DNA from: Pseudocercospora fijiensis CIRAD86
Lineage: Eukaryota; Ascomycota; Dothideomycetes; Mycosphaerellales; Mycosphaerellaceae
Assembly: GCF_000340215.1 (NCBI RefSeq)
Contig: NW_006921541.1
Coordinates: 2,329,527-2,393,526, forward strand
DNA: 64,000 nt
Reading direction: 5' to 3'
This document shows, piece by piece, positions 31,504 to 42,663 of the stretch. Within the stretch, counting starts at the first letter, position 1. Every line of letters starts with the position of its first letter. The position numbers were made by a program, and so were the translations under genes. Below the pieces are notes generated by a model. The model searched no databases and was not told the origin of the DNA. It saw only the letters and a list, made by a program, of their open reading frames with translations.

Positions 31504-32877
31504 ATGAATAAGGCTGCTACCTTCATCGCCTTCAGATCCATCGTCAAAAGATCCCTTACAACTCTGCCTGCGACGCGATCATCGCCATACCGAAACCTTC
31601 AGCAAGCTCCACACCAGGGCCTCACTTCCACCGCGACTGCACATGGTCGCAAGCTCCCGCGAAACCACTTTACCACCAACCGCACATTGAAACAGCAGAA
31701 TCAAGATGCTGCAGCAGAGAAAGAGAACAGGAAGCGAAAAGCCGGCCCGAAGCGGAATACCAACAATTCGCTTAGAAAGGTCGCCGTAGAGGCTCAGAGA
31801 AGCAGGAAGCTGATCACGGGCACTGGGACGAAGCAATGGGTGAATCCAGAAATCGAGACGAAAGATGTAACTGCCTATTGCGCAGCCGAGAAATACAACC
31901 TCAGCCGAGCACGGTGGGAGCTGGATCGAGAAGGCTATAAAGCAGACCCGTTTGGAACCAACCTCTTTCCCCAGGTGCTGCATGTTCAGACACCGAACTA
32001 TGTCAGCAAAGAAGGGAGCACGAGTGAAGAGAAAGCGCAAGGTGCAGGCGACGTCTTCGTCTTCCCATCTGGCTGCGTAGTGGCATGGAACGTGCCAGAT
32101 CGGCTGGCGCACAACATCGTCGAACGCTTTCTGCCTCCTGCTGCTGCCGATACAGGACATTTGGATCGGATGGAAGTGGAAGACCTGGAATATATCGAAG
32201 ATGAGACGAAAGAGTCAAGTCGTATCGTCGGCGACACCATCATCTTGGGCACAAAAGCGACCGAGCCCGAGAACTCGTCATCAGATGGCGAGAATCAACG
32301 AACGCCAGAGGTCGACACTGTCCTGGCCAAGATTGCCTTCTCATCTGCTTTGGCAAGAAGCACTAAGCTTGCCGTGCTCGAAAATAGCCTCTCGCATTAC
32401 TTCAGCACCACAATGGCCATCCCGCAAACCCTGTCAACAGGGAAGCCGCTCAAATATACACGCTCTCAAATTTTGCGGAAGACAGGCGAGCTGCTCTTGA
32501 TCCGAGCTCAACTCAACCTCTACTCTGAGCTCACGGATAGCTTACCTGATCTCTTCTGGGATTCTCCTCATGAGCTCGGCTTAGAGGGTTACTACGAAAT
32601 GGTCGGCAAGGCACTGGACGTTGGCGTGAGAATCAAGGTTTTGAATGAGAAAATGGACTATGCTGGTGAAATCGCCACTGTCTTGAGAGAGAGGTTGTCT
32701 GAGAAGCACGGTACCATGCTCGAGTGGATGATCATCGGTCTCATCTGCATTGAGGTCGCGTTTGGTATCATTCACCTGTGGCGAGAAAGCGATGCTATTG
32801 CCGAGAAGGAAGAGGATAAGAGAACAAGGGAGTTGCTCGAAGTTTGGCTCGAAAGGGAGTTGAGGAAGCAGCAATGA
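31504..32877 (+). CDS. DUF155 (RMND1/Rmd1 family) mitochondrial protein (457 aa)
   Basis: Member of the DUF155 family that includes human RMND1 and yeast Rmd1, Rmd8 and Mrx10; mitochondrial members anchor or stabilise mitoribosomes at the inner membrane. The ATG at 31504 gives a basic, Ser/Thr-rich presequence (MNKAATFIAFRSIVKRSL), so matrix targeting is predicted. A GTG at 31489 is not used. The DUF155 core spans about residues 115-400, with GDVFVFPSGCVVAWNV, a long acidic insert, and FSSALARSTKLAVLENSL. The family's single C-terminal membrane segment is seen at about 409-428 (WMIIGLICIEVAFGIIHLW), followed by a charged tail. It is single-exon, with a length normal for the mitochondrial branch. 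Confidence 0.88.
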   Translation: MNKAATFIAFRSIVKRSLTTLPATRSSPYRNLQQAPHQGLTSTATAHGRKLPRNHFTTNRTLKQQNQDAAAEKENRKRKAGPKRNTNNSLRKVAVEAQRSRKLITGTGTKQWVNPEIETKDVTAYCAAEKYNLSRARWELDREGYKADPFGTNLFPQVLHVQTPNYVSKEGSTSEEKAQGAGDVFVFPSGCVVAWNVPDRLAHNIVERFLPPAAADTGHLDRMEVEDLEYIEDETKESSRIVGDTIILGTKATEPENSSSDGENQRTPEVDTVLAKIAFSSALARSTKLAVLENSLSHYFSTTMAIPQTLSTGKPLKYTRSQILRKTGELLLIRAQLNLYSELTDSLPDLFWDSPHELGLEGYYEMVGKALDVGVRIKVLNEKMDYAGEIATVLRERLSEKHGTMLEWMIIGLICIEVAFGIIHLWRESDAIAEKEEDKRTRELLEVWLERELRKQQ

Positions 32878-33371
32878 GATCTATGCTGAGCTGAACGACG
32901 AGCGCGTTACTCAGCCGACGGCGAATATGGAGATGAGCTGCTTGTAGATAAGTTCTGGAGAAGTGCTCCTGCTTCAAGAGAAGAGCTTGGAAAAGACGAT
33001 CGCTTCTCTGAGCCGTCTTTTAGACTTTCCAAGAAACACCCACAGCTACAGAGTGTTGAAACACATCTGAATCGACTCACTGCATGCTATTAGGGATGAG
33101 GATGGTTTCCGTGATTGGAGGAGACGCGTAGGTAATTGTTTCGACTGCGATCAGAGGGTCTTTGAGAAGCAGTTTCGAGCAAGTACTTTATCGAATCACC
33201 AGGGCTCAGGTGGCAGGGAGCGAAGTCAAATTTCACCGGGAGGACTCCTCGCAGTTCTATGCTCGCAGAGGAGATGCTGAATGGGGAGTACTGAATGGTG
33301 ACGAGATGGACACGGAAGGTCCTGCTCTCCCTTTCAACCTTGCACATGACATCCATCTTCTATATCCTGAG
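32878..33371. other. Intergenic region up to the hAT insertion
   Basis: About 490 bp holding the 3' region of the DUF155 gene. No gene or repeat was recognised. It ends with the left copy of the target duplication ATCCTGAG (33364-33371). Confidence 0.5.
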
Positions 33372-33629
33372 CACAGCTGTTGACTGTTGATTAATCACAA
33401 TCACCTGACCGTCACTATAATCACAATCTTAGGTGAGTGATTAATCGTTAATCACAATCGCTATAATCATATAATCACTATAGTAGTAAGCGTTATAGTT
33501 AAGAAGGGTGCTATTTCAAAGACTGTAGTCGTTATTAGCAGTTATTAATATATTATCTTCGTGCTCTGCGCCTTCTAGTAAATATAGCCCTTCTAATAGT
33601 ATATAAGTAAGGCCTATAGACTACTAACT

Positions 33630-35440
33630 CTTTGAACACTCACTTATCCGGATAGACTATAGTGTTACTACTAAGTAATAACTACTCCTATAATATCGTA
33701 CGCCGGCTCTTACTAAAGGTCCGCTCGGACTCTACGGATATAGCGAATGCGGACAATAGGTCGATAGCAAGCCGTACGAGTGCTAGATTAGCCGATTGTT
33801 GCTATATCTACTACTTAATTAGTATTATAGAAATAGGCCTATTATTATAGTCTTTACCGACGATTAGAAGGCTAATCGGTAGTCTATAGATAAAGGCTTC
33901 GAAGGCATCCTCGTCGCTAGCAACAAGGTCGGCTTATAACTGTATTTGCTACCGTTCTAGGTTAGTAAGACCTTCGAGGTTGCGCTTAGAAGTTAAGTAA
34001 GGAGTGCTATATCTATAGCGTTATTTGTAGTCTTGCTATAGACCTCTAGCTTCTAATAAGGCGGCGTCTATATTAATTGCTAAGCACTTATTTAACTACG
34101 CGAGCCTTCGAGTTAGATATAGAAGGACTGCCGCGGTATAGACGCAGGTCTATTAGTTAAGTCGATAGTATTTATCGAATAGCTATCTTACTAGCTAAAT
34201 TGAACGGACAAGAGGTTAACGCCGAGTATTGTCTTCCGCTAACCGAGTAAGGTAGCTTCTTATATACTCTATAGCTTCTTAGTACTAATCTAGTGTTACT
34301 ACGTAGCCTTATAGCTTAAGAGTAACCTCTTTAAATAGTATAAGGAAGTTATAAGTATACTATAGAATAGACTATTCTTCGGTAGTAAGCTAAGCGTCCC
34401 TTAAGTGCGGCATTCTATCGAAGAAGCTATTTAATATTAGCCTCGTTTGTAGTGCCTCCTTAATTATAAGGAGCTATCTATTCTAGCGTGTTTTACCTAG
34501 AATCTTAGGTGTTGTAGTAGGCAGTGAAGGCTATGCCTTATACACCTCCTTAAATACGTTAAAGTTGTCGTTCTAGCGTAGAAGCTTAGCGAATAAGAAT
34601 AGCCGTTATAATAGACCTTGCTTAGCAAAGGAGTCTACGTCTATATCTAGCTACTTCGAGATAGATACTATATCGCTATCCGAGTCTATTATAGACAGTT
34701 TAAACTCCTCGCTCTCGGTAGACTCTTTATTCTTAGCGAATATAAATGCCTGCGTTATCCGGTTGATAATGTAGCTAATATAGCGTAGATAGCGCTTCCG
34801 GAAGTAGCTATAGCCTTCTGCTTAAATAAAGGTCTCTACGGCTATATAGAGGGTCTTGTTATTAGAGCTATTATTAGCCGTTATCTAGCCGATCTTGTCT
34901 ATTATATTAAAGACCTTAAAGCTATTAATAAGTAGTAGCGCGAGGAAGTCGCCTATATAAGAACCGACTAGAAGCGGTAGAAAATCTAGTAGTACTTAAA
35001 CCAACTTGCCCTTATTGTTAACATACTAGCAATTAATAGCCTAGAAGTGCTTCCTGCTATACTAAGCCTTCTATGTATTAGTACTAACGTAGATACAGCT
35101 TAAGGCGCCTAATAAGGCTTGTTTAACGCGCTCTCGCTAATACTCGAAGTTATAAAGAATATAGCTAAAGAGGGTCGTATATAAGCGTAGAAGTACGTGT
35201 TTAGCTTATAGGTTAACTGCTAGTATTAGGTTATTGAACTCCTTCGTTACAATAGTACTATATAAGACACTAAGTACTATAACAAAGCGAGTAAGAGCGT
35301 ATCTAAAGGTCTTCTTATCCGCTACGTTCTTTAGTATATTAACGGTCTTCTATGCCTTAATATCTACGTTCTTCCTAATAGTAGCTAAGAAGTCGATTAC
35401 GCTCTGTTTCTTGCTATTATCCTTCTCTTTTATACGACTA
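33630..35440 (-). pseudogene. hAT transposase remnant, C-terminal part
   Basis: The minus strand at about 33670-33770 reads like the hAT C-terminal dimerisation block (FAISVESERTFSKSRRTI, where families have SERxFS). The region around 34735-34800 reads like the fungal hAT block R-C-x-G-H-x-x-N with AFIF, with Cys and His codons changed to Tyr. Many TAA/TAG codons break all frames. The N-terminal part should lie beyond the inserted retrotransposon, at about 42.7-44.1 kb on the same strand, but I could not identify a motif there. Confidence 0.7.
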
Positions 35441-35464
35441 ACGATAATTTAATGCTTATAGAAC

Positions 35465-35616
35465 TGTTACGGGGTAACCCTCCCATTCCTAGTTGTAGAT
35501 GCCTTAGGCATCAATTCTTAGCGTTGCTTTTACGCTTCCTTTAGCGTTGTACGCTTCTCTCGTAGATAGCTATCTTCGAGAACTCGTTTTAAACTACTTA
35601 GTTGCCGCCTATAACA
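35465..35616 (+). repeat. 5' LTR of the nested Ty3 element
   Basis: It starts TGTTACGGGGTAACCC and ends CGCCTATAACA, keeping the canonical TG...CA ends. It matches the 3' LTR along its whole length with a few transition differences. Confidence 0.93.
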
Positions 35617-35617
35617 T

Positions 35618-35628
35618 TTCTCGAAGAT
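35618..35628 (+). other. Self-priming primer-binding site
   Basis: TTCTCGAAGAT lies two bases after the 5' LTR and is the exact complement of ATCTTCGAGAA at 35572-35582 inside the LTR. No tRNA-type TGG start is present. This matches the Tf1 mechanism, in which the first 11 nt of the transcript fold back to prime reverse transcription. Confidence 0.7.
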
Positions 35629-35799
35629 CCCTAAATAGATCGAGACACGACTATTATTAGGTACTTAATAGTGTCGTATCTTAGTCCTACTCGTACGTAG
35701 ACCTAACGCCTAGAGCGCGTCAATTACTATATAAACGGTATAGTATTACAAACGTAAGCATAGTCGAATAGACTCTTTATAGATAGAAGATACATTCGC

Positions 35800-38700
35800 C
35801 TACCTTAGCAACAATAACAATAAGTTATTAGGTAAGGACAATAGTATATCCTAGTAGCGGACGGCTAGCATGCCTCTACCGCTAGTTCTATAGCATAGCA
35901 GTAACAACTAGTAGTCTACTTAGTCTAAGACTCTACGAGAGCAATTAAACCTAAATCTAGATCCTCCTAACGATAGATCTCTCGACTTTAGTAGCGATCC
36001 TTACGACGACCTATCGGATAAGGAAGAGGAAGGTAGTAACGACGCGCCTATCGGTAAACCTAAGCTAGGTTAATATATATAGGAAGAGCTTAAGGAAATT
36101 ATAGGTGCTAGCTATACCGGCCGTACCGATCTAGATATCGATAATGCGCGCTTCTTAGAGGACGAGGACGACTTTCTCGCTAAGAAGCTAGTAAGAGGCA
36201 AGCGCGTGCCGCGCCTCGATACTAGTAGAGAAGACAACGCTCTACCGCGTCGTAGTAGGGAGAGCCGGCGTAAGCGTAAATCTTACGGTTCTTAGCTCCT
36301 ATCTCTACTATACTCTCTACGCTTAGTTAAGTCGTTAAGAAACAAGTCTAAGCTACGCGGTACCTACTTAGGCTTAGGCGACGGCTCTAGTCGTATTATT
36401 CTAAATAAGGAACAAGGCACTAGAGCTCGTCTAGGTCTATACCTCGATTTCTTAGAGTTTATACCCGACGACTATACCTAAGCTAGTAAAGCAGTCCTTC
36501 GTTATAATCCGAAGCACTTCCGCGGCATTATAGATACTAATAACCTATCTGTACGTATATAGCAATACCTAGACAAGTAGCTTAACGTGCTAGATAATAC
36601 TGTCCTTCTGTTCGCTAATTAGCTAGCTATTCTATAAGACGCTATCGATAAGATCGAGCGGACTAAGAAGAAACGAGATAGCGCTATTACCCGCAATAGC
36701 TACCTTAAGAACGCTAACAACGCCCTTGCTGTTTAGGTAAAAGAGCTAACTAAGAAGAACAAGCGATACGAGCCGGCTCTTAAGACTGCCTAAGACCGTA
36801 TCGCTAGATATCGGTACATCCGAGACGAAGACAAAGCTAATATTAACAAGCTTCAAACTAAAGTTAAGGGTTTGCAAGCACTGCTAGCAACTGCTAATAC
36901 TAATGCTGCTCGTACTAACGCCGGGCATACGCCTACCGAGCGCTATAAGAAGTAGAAGCTATAGACAGATAACGAAGACCTCCTCGCCTAATTCGAACGA
37001 GACTCTAATAACGATAAGGCTATTTACTTTATAGCGCGCTAGAACAAAGCCGCTAGTAGTACCGGCCGTATATAGAAGGTTGCAACGAAGAGCTCTCGCA
37101 ATACGCCGCTCTAGACGCGTCTCGATCGCGAGCGTATAGCCCGTAAGCAACTTAAAGACGCCTATACCGTAACCGAAGAGGACAACGACGATCCCGTATT
37201 AAGCCCTAATAGCAGCTCGTCCTTAGAAGACGATCGTCGAGGCCGCCGCCGCTACGACAGTCGTAACCGGAGGTACAGACGCAAAGATAAGTCTACTAAG
37301 CTGCTAGCAATCTACGCTGCCGACGACAAGGCTAAGGATAAGGATATACCTTTCCGCGAATAGAAGAGCAAGATACTATTTACCCTTAGAGAGAGCAAGA
37401 AATCCGAGAGAAAGAAGATTCGGGCAGTGCTAGATAATACTACCTCTAATGCTTTTAATTACCTCGAGCTAGTAATTGATTTATTCTCTACCTATTAAGA
37501 GGCCCTTTAGTTTATAGAAGAACGCTAAGGCGATTAATACTAGAAGTATACGAAGCGTACTAAATTTACGAACCTCTAGTAAGGCAAGGAAGAGTCCTTT
37601 TCGAACTTCTAGCTACGCTTTATCTACTATTAACTATTCCTTAGTTTCGGTAACAACGACGAGGAGATAATAGACAACTTATACGACAAGCTTAATAAAA
37701 ACTTCGAGCATTCAATCCGATCGAAGTTCTTTACCTTACTCCTTATAATACGGGATAAGCTACGCATCTACGATGTTAACACAATCCGCTAGAAGCTTTA
37801 GAAGAAGTTAGCAGCCGCTAGCGGTAGCAGTAAGAGCAACAACGCCTCGAAGGATAAGGATAAAAACAAAGACGATAAGAACGCTCGCCTAAAGAAGATA
37901 CTTTACTAGACTAACGAAGATATGCGCGATAATTACGATTAGCCTATAACGGTTAATAGCAAGAAGTATAAGTACAAGCCTGTTACCGAGCCCTTATTTA
38001 AGTCTAGAGAGACCTACTTTGCCTACCGCGATAGCAAGCATATACGAATATAGAAGGAATGCCCGCTATTTCCCTTCCGTAAGTACGTTAAGGGAAAGGG
38101 TAGAGTTATAATAGCCGCGGCTTTAGTCGAGAACCCGCCTACGTACGAAGATTAGTTAAAAGAGTAAGCTCTAAGTGCAAGCATACTACTTAGAGTAACT
38201 CTTAACCGATACGTGTACCCGGTAAAGATCTACCTACACTAATACGCGGCATATTACCGAAATCGCAAGCGCTTACTTCTCTAAACGAATTACCCGCAAT
38301 TATCGACTCTTCGTCTATTTACGTTAATGCGAGCCTTCTTCCGAAGGTAGGTAAGCATATCGTAGTAACCGGCCTCGCAGACAACAGACTCGCTAGAATA
38401 CTTATAGATCTAGGCTATATATCTACCTACTCGCATCCGCGCTAGGCTAAGCTATCGTTAAACCGTACTCGACTTCCTCGACTACTCGGTATTAACGACT
38501 ACAAATAGAATAGTAGCGGGTAGATCGAACAAGTCCTATATACTAAGCTCGATCTTAATAGAATAAAGGAAAACATTAATGCATAGATTACCGATATTAG
38601 TTAGTACGACTTTATCCTTAGCATCGACTAGTAGACAAGATATAGACCTAGCGATATCGATTAAGCTATAGGGATCGTTACTCTACGTTCTAGTTATTAG

Positions 38701-41700
38701 TTTAAGTGCGAAATAGTAGACTATAACTCTGCTTTTACAACTCCTTCCTTCCCTTCCGAGCTATCTAACCCGACTCCTACGATGCCTATAGCTCTATAGA
38801 TCGCTACTATAACTATCGGCGAGGCTTACTTCGAAGACAAGGATAACTCCGCTTACCTTATATAGGATTTTACGGACACCTCCTACGACGAGGCCGACGC
38901 GCTAACGGCTATTACAATATACGCCTGCTCTATATTACTAGAAGATATAGAGATCTATATAAAGGGCAAAGCTCTAGCTAACGAGGAAGTAACGAAAGCA
39001 ATGCTACCTCTAGAATTTCAAGAGTACTAGGATTGCTTCTAATAAGAACGAGCTAAGCGGTTACCGCTATACCGCGAAGGGTTAGACCTCGCTATTAAGT
39101 TCTAGGATAGAGCGAAGCTGCCGTACTCTCGCTCTCGACTAGTAAGTGTATAGGACAATATAGTTATTAAGAAACACGTCGACGACCTTAAAGCTAATAG
39201 CACTATCTGCGAAGCGTTACCTCGTATTGCCTTACTAGTTCTTATTATAAAGAAGCCTAGTAGCGGCCTACGAGTATGTATAGACTATCGTGCTATTAAC
39301 GAGATTACGCTTAAAGATCGATACCCGATTCTATAAATACGCGAAACGATAGCTCGCATAGCTCGCGCTAAATAGTTTACTATATTAGACATTATCGCCG
39401 CTTTTAATATGCTCCGCATTAAGGCCGGAGACGAGTAGAAAACAGCTTTTACGACTCGCTATAGGACGTACGAGTATCTAGTAGTACTATTCGGGTTATG
39501 CAATATACTAGCAGCGTTCTAAAGGTATATTAACAAGGCCCTTTTCGAATACCTCGACGACTTCTACTCTACCTACCTCGACGACACCGTTATATTTATA
39601 GACGGAGAAAGAGACCTTTATATATAGCACGTTAAAGCAGTCCTATAGCGTTTCCGCGAATACGAGTTACTAATCGACATCTTTAAAAGCAAGTTCTTCG
39701 CAAAGGAGGTTAAGTACCTAGGACTTATTATCGGCTCTAAAGGTATTAAAATAGATTCTAACAAGGTTAAAGCTATTATCGAATAGGCAACACTACGCAA
39801 TGTAAAAGACGTCTTAGCATTTCTCGGAATAGCTAACTTCTATAGACGCTTTATCGCTAACTTCTCTACCGTCGCTCTCCCTATAATAGCGTTAACAAAG
39901 GGTATAAATGCTAAAGACCCGAAGCAACGAGCTCTATTCGTATAGACTACCGTATGCTAAGACGCCTTTGTAGCCCTTAAGAATGCCTTTACAAAGGCTC
40001 TAGTACTAGTACACTATAATTACGAGAAGCTATATACCGTCGAAACCGATTCTTCCGATAGAGTAATAGCTAGTATACTGTCCTAACTAAGTAGTAAAGA
40101 CGGCGCACTTAAACTAGTTGCGTTCTACTCTAAGAAGATGTCTCCAGCGGAATGCAACTACGAGATCTACGACAAGGAGCTTATAGCTATTATTAAGGCT
40201 TTTAAGGAATAGAGACTAGAGCTAATAGGCTCGGAACAAGTTATTAAAGTCCTTACTAACTATCGCACTCTATAGTACTTTATAACGACAAAGCAACTTA
40301 ACTAGCGCTAAGCTAGATAGAGTGAATTCCTTTTAGCCTTTTGTTTTAAGATAGACTATCGTCCTAGTAAGCAAAACGCTAAAGTAGACTCCCTTACCCG
40401 TCGCGCTTAAGATTAAGATGCTACCGACGACGTCCGTAACCGGTAGCAAGCTATCCTTAAGCCGTATAACGTCTCTGAAGGCATAATACTATAAGTCGCC
40501 TACCTAACGATAGACGAATCCGAAGCCGCCGACCTCGCGTACGATTAGTATTATCTCGCCCTTATAGTACTAGAGGTAATTAATATAGGCAATAATAAAT
40601 CCTCCGAAGAACTTATTAAAGCCGTATACGATAACGACCCGCTTGCAACTGCTATTCGCGAGGCCCTAGCTGCGGACAAGGACCGTATTAGTCCTACGGT
40701 TCTCGCTAAACTAAACGCCGGCATCTCGATAGTCGATTGCCGCATTAATAACGAAGGTTATATACGCATTCGCAACAAGATTTACGTTCCTAATAGCGAC
40801 CTCCGCTAAGAAGTTATACGCGTATGCTATAATAAACCTACCGTAGGACACCTAGGCCGCGAGAAGATATACGAGCTAGTATTACGAGACTTCTACTAGC
40901 CTAGTATATACGACTACGTCCGTAGGTATATATACGCTTACGCTACGTGTCGTCGCATTAAAGCTTAGTATAATCAATTCTAAGGCAACCTTCGCTAGCT
41001 CCCTCTTCTAAACGGCGTCTAGACCTAAGTTACGCTCGATTACATTGTAGAGCTTCTTACTAGTCTTAATCGACTCGATAACAACACCTACGAGAACATA
41101 CTTACTACTACTTGCTACCTATCTAAACGCAAGAAGTTTATGCCTGCTCTAAACATAACGGGAGAACATACTAGAGACCTCTAGTACTAGTATATATAGC
41201 GCGACGTAGGCTATATAGACATCTTCTATACGGACAGAGGCACTTAATAGACTTCGTCGTTCTTTAAGCGACTAATAAAGAACGTCGGCATAGAATAACG
41301 CATATTAATAGCCTTCTATCCGATAACTAACGGCTAATCTAAGAACACTAATAAAAAGCTTAAGCAATACCTGCGAGTATACGTTAACTATACCTAAGAC
41401 GATTAGGTTAACTAGATTCTAAACGCCGAGTTTGCAGCAAATAGTATCTAGTCGTCTATTATAGGAGTTAGCCCCTTCTTCGCTACGACTAGCCGCAATA
41501 TACGTACGAAGTCCGCTAAGCCTATAAAACTAGACCTACCTACGGCCGGGCCCGTACGTACGTCCGAGCTTAAAGCTAATAAATTTGCGAAGCAAATAGA
41601 ATTGCTATACGAATACCTTATTACCTAAATGCGATATATATAAGCACGTACCGCCGCCGCCGATAACAAGGCTCGCCGATACGGACCTGCTCGAAGCTAT

Positions 41701-42260
41701 AAGATTAGAGATAAGGTATAGCTTAATATATGTAATATTTAGACTAAACGCCTAGCGAAGAAGCTCGACTATAAGTATATCGGTCCCTTCGAGATTACTC
41801 GAGTAATCGCTCCTAACGTCTATTAATTAGCACTTCTAAATACGATGCGTATCTACGACTATTTCTATACCTCGCTACTTCGACTCGACGACGGTAAGCT
41901 ATATCCTAACTAGACTAATACCGAACCTCTACTCGAAGCGGACGAATAAGGACAAGAGCGTTAGGAGGTTAACAAGATTATAGCAAGCCGTTAGAAGAAC
42001 AGCCGTAGCAAGAAGGAAGTTGTTTATACTATATAATAGGTCGGTAGAGCGCTAACGGACAATAAATACACTAAGGATCTTAAAGGAATAGCTAAGGATG
42101 CTATCGCCGACTAGTATTACGATAACCCTCGAGCTACTAGACCGCTACCTAGATAGAAGAAGCTATTAGACTAGGTACTATACGAGCCTATAGAGAAGCT
42201 ACTAGTACCTATAGCACCTCGCCGCTTAGTACGCAATGCGCCTTCTACCTAACCCGTCCG
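35800..42260 (+). pseudogene. gag-pol remnant of the nested Ty3 element
   Basis: All frames are broken by TAG/TAA, but conserved blocks are readable. A zinc-knuckle remnant lies near 38007-38060 with two Cys codons now Tyr. A protease-like GLADNRLARILIDLG is near 38380. Reverse transcriptase carries an intact YLDD at about 39574-39585. RNase H has ETDSSD near 40040. The integrase HHCC zinc-binding region (HLGREKIYEL ... CRRIKA) is near 40850-40960. KLDYKYIGPFEITRV near 41765 leads to a chromodomain-like tail near 42000. Sample RIP stops are TAG at 39436-39438 where Trp is expected and TAA at 39520-39522 where Gln is expected. Confidence 0.85.
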
Positions 42261-42498
42261 CCGAAGTATTAAATACCTTACCGGTATAGCTCTCCGGTAT
42301 AGCTCTTCGGACCCTAGCTAAGGCCCTAACTATAAGGGACTATACTATACCTCTCGTATCGTCCGTAGGATATAGCGTCGCGCTGCACTTACTTACTGCC
42401 GAGTAGTAGGTCTATTAGCTTGCGGCACGCTTCTTATACTCTGTAACGATTTGTATACTATATTAATGCTTTAAACAAGCGTCGCAATACCTCCGCTT

Positions 42499-42511
42499 AA
42501 GGGGGGGGTAG
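42499..42511 (+). other. Polypurine tract of the nested Ty3 element
   Basis: AAGGGGGGGGTAG directly abuts the 3' LTR, the position where plus-strand DNA synthesis is primed. Confidence 0.8.
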
Positions 42512-42663
42512 TATTACGGGGTAACCCTCCTATTCCTAGTTATAGATGCCTTAGGTATTAATTCTTAGCGTTGCTTTTACGCTTCCTTCGGCGTTGTACG
42601 CTTCTCTCGTAGATAGCTATCTTCGAGAACTCGTTTTGAACTACTTAGTTGCCGCCTATAATA
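42512..42663 (+). repeat. 3' LTR of the nested Ty3 element
   Basis: It starts TATTACGGGGTAACCC and ends CCTATAATA. Both ends show a transition against the 5' LTR (TG to TA, CA to TA), consistent with RIP after insertion. Confidence 0.92.

Larger units (their letters stand above)
35465..42663 (+). mobile_element. Ty3/gypsy LTR retrotransposon, structurally complete, RIP-inactivated
   Basis: Two 152-bp LTRs flank a 6.9-kb interior, and a 5-bp target duplication AGAAC lies at 35460-35464 and 42664-42668. Domain order on the plus strand is gag with zinc knuckle, protease-like, reverse transcriptase, RNase H, integrase, then a chromodomain-like tail. Integrase after RNase H defines the Ty3/gypsy order, and the tail suggests a chromovirus. 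A purine tract precedes the 3' LTR and a self-priming site follows the 5' LTR. It inserted inside the hAT element, so it is the younger of the two. Confidence 0.92.
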
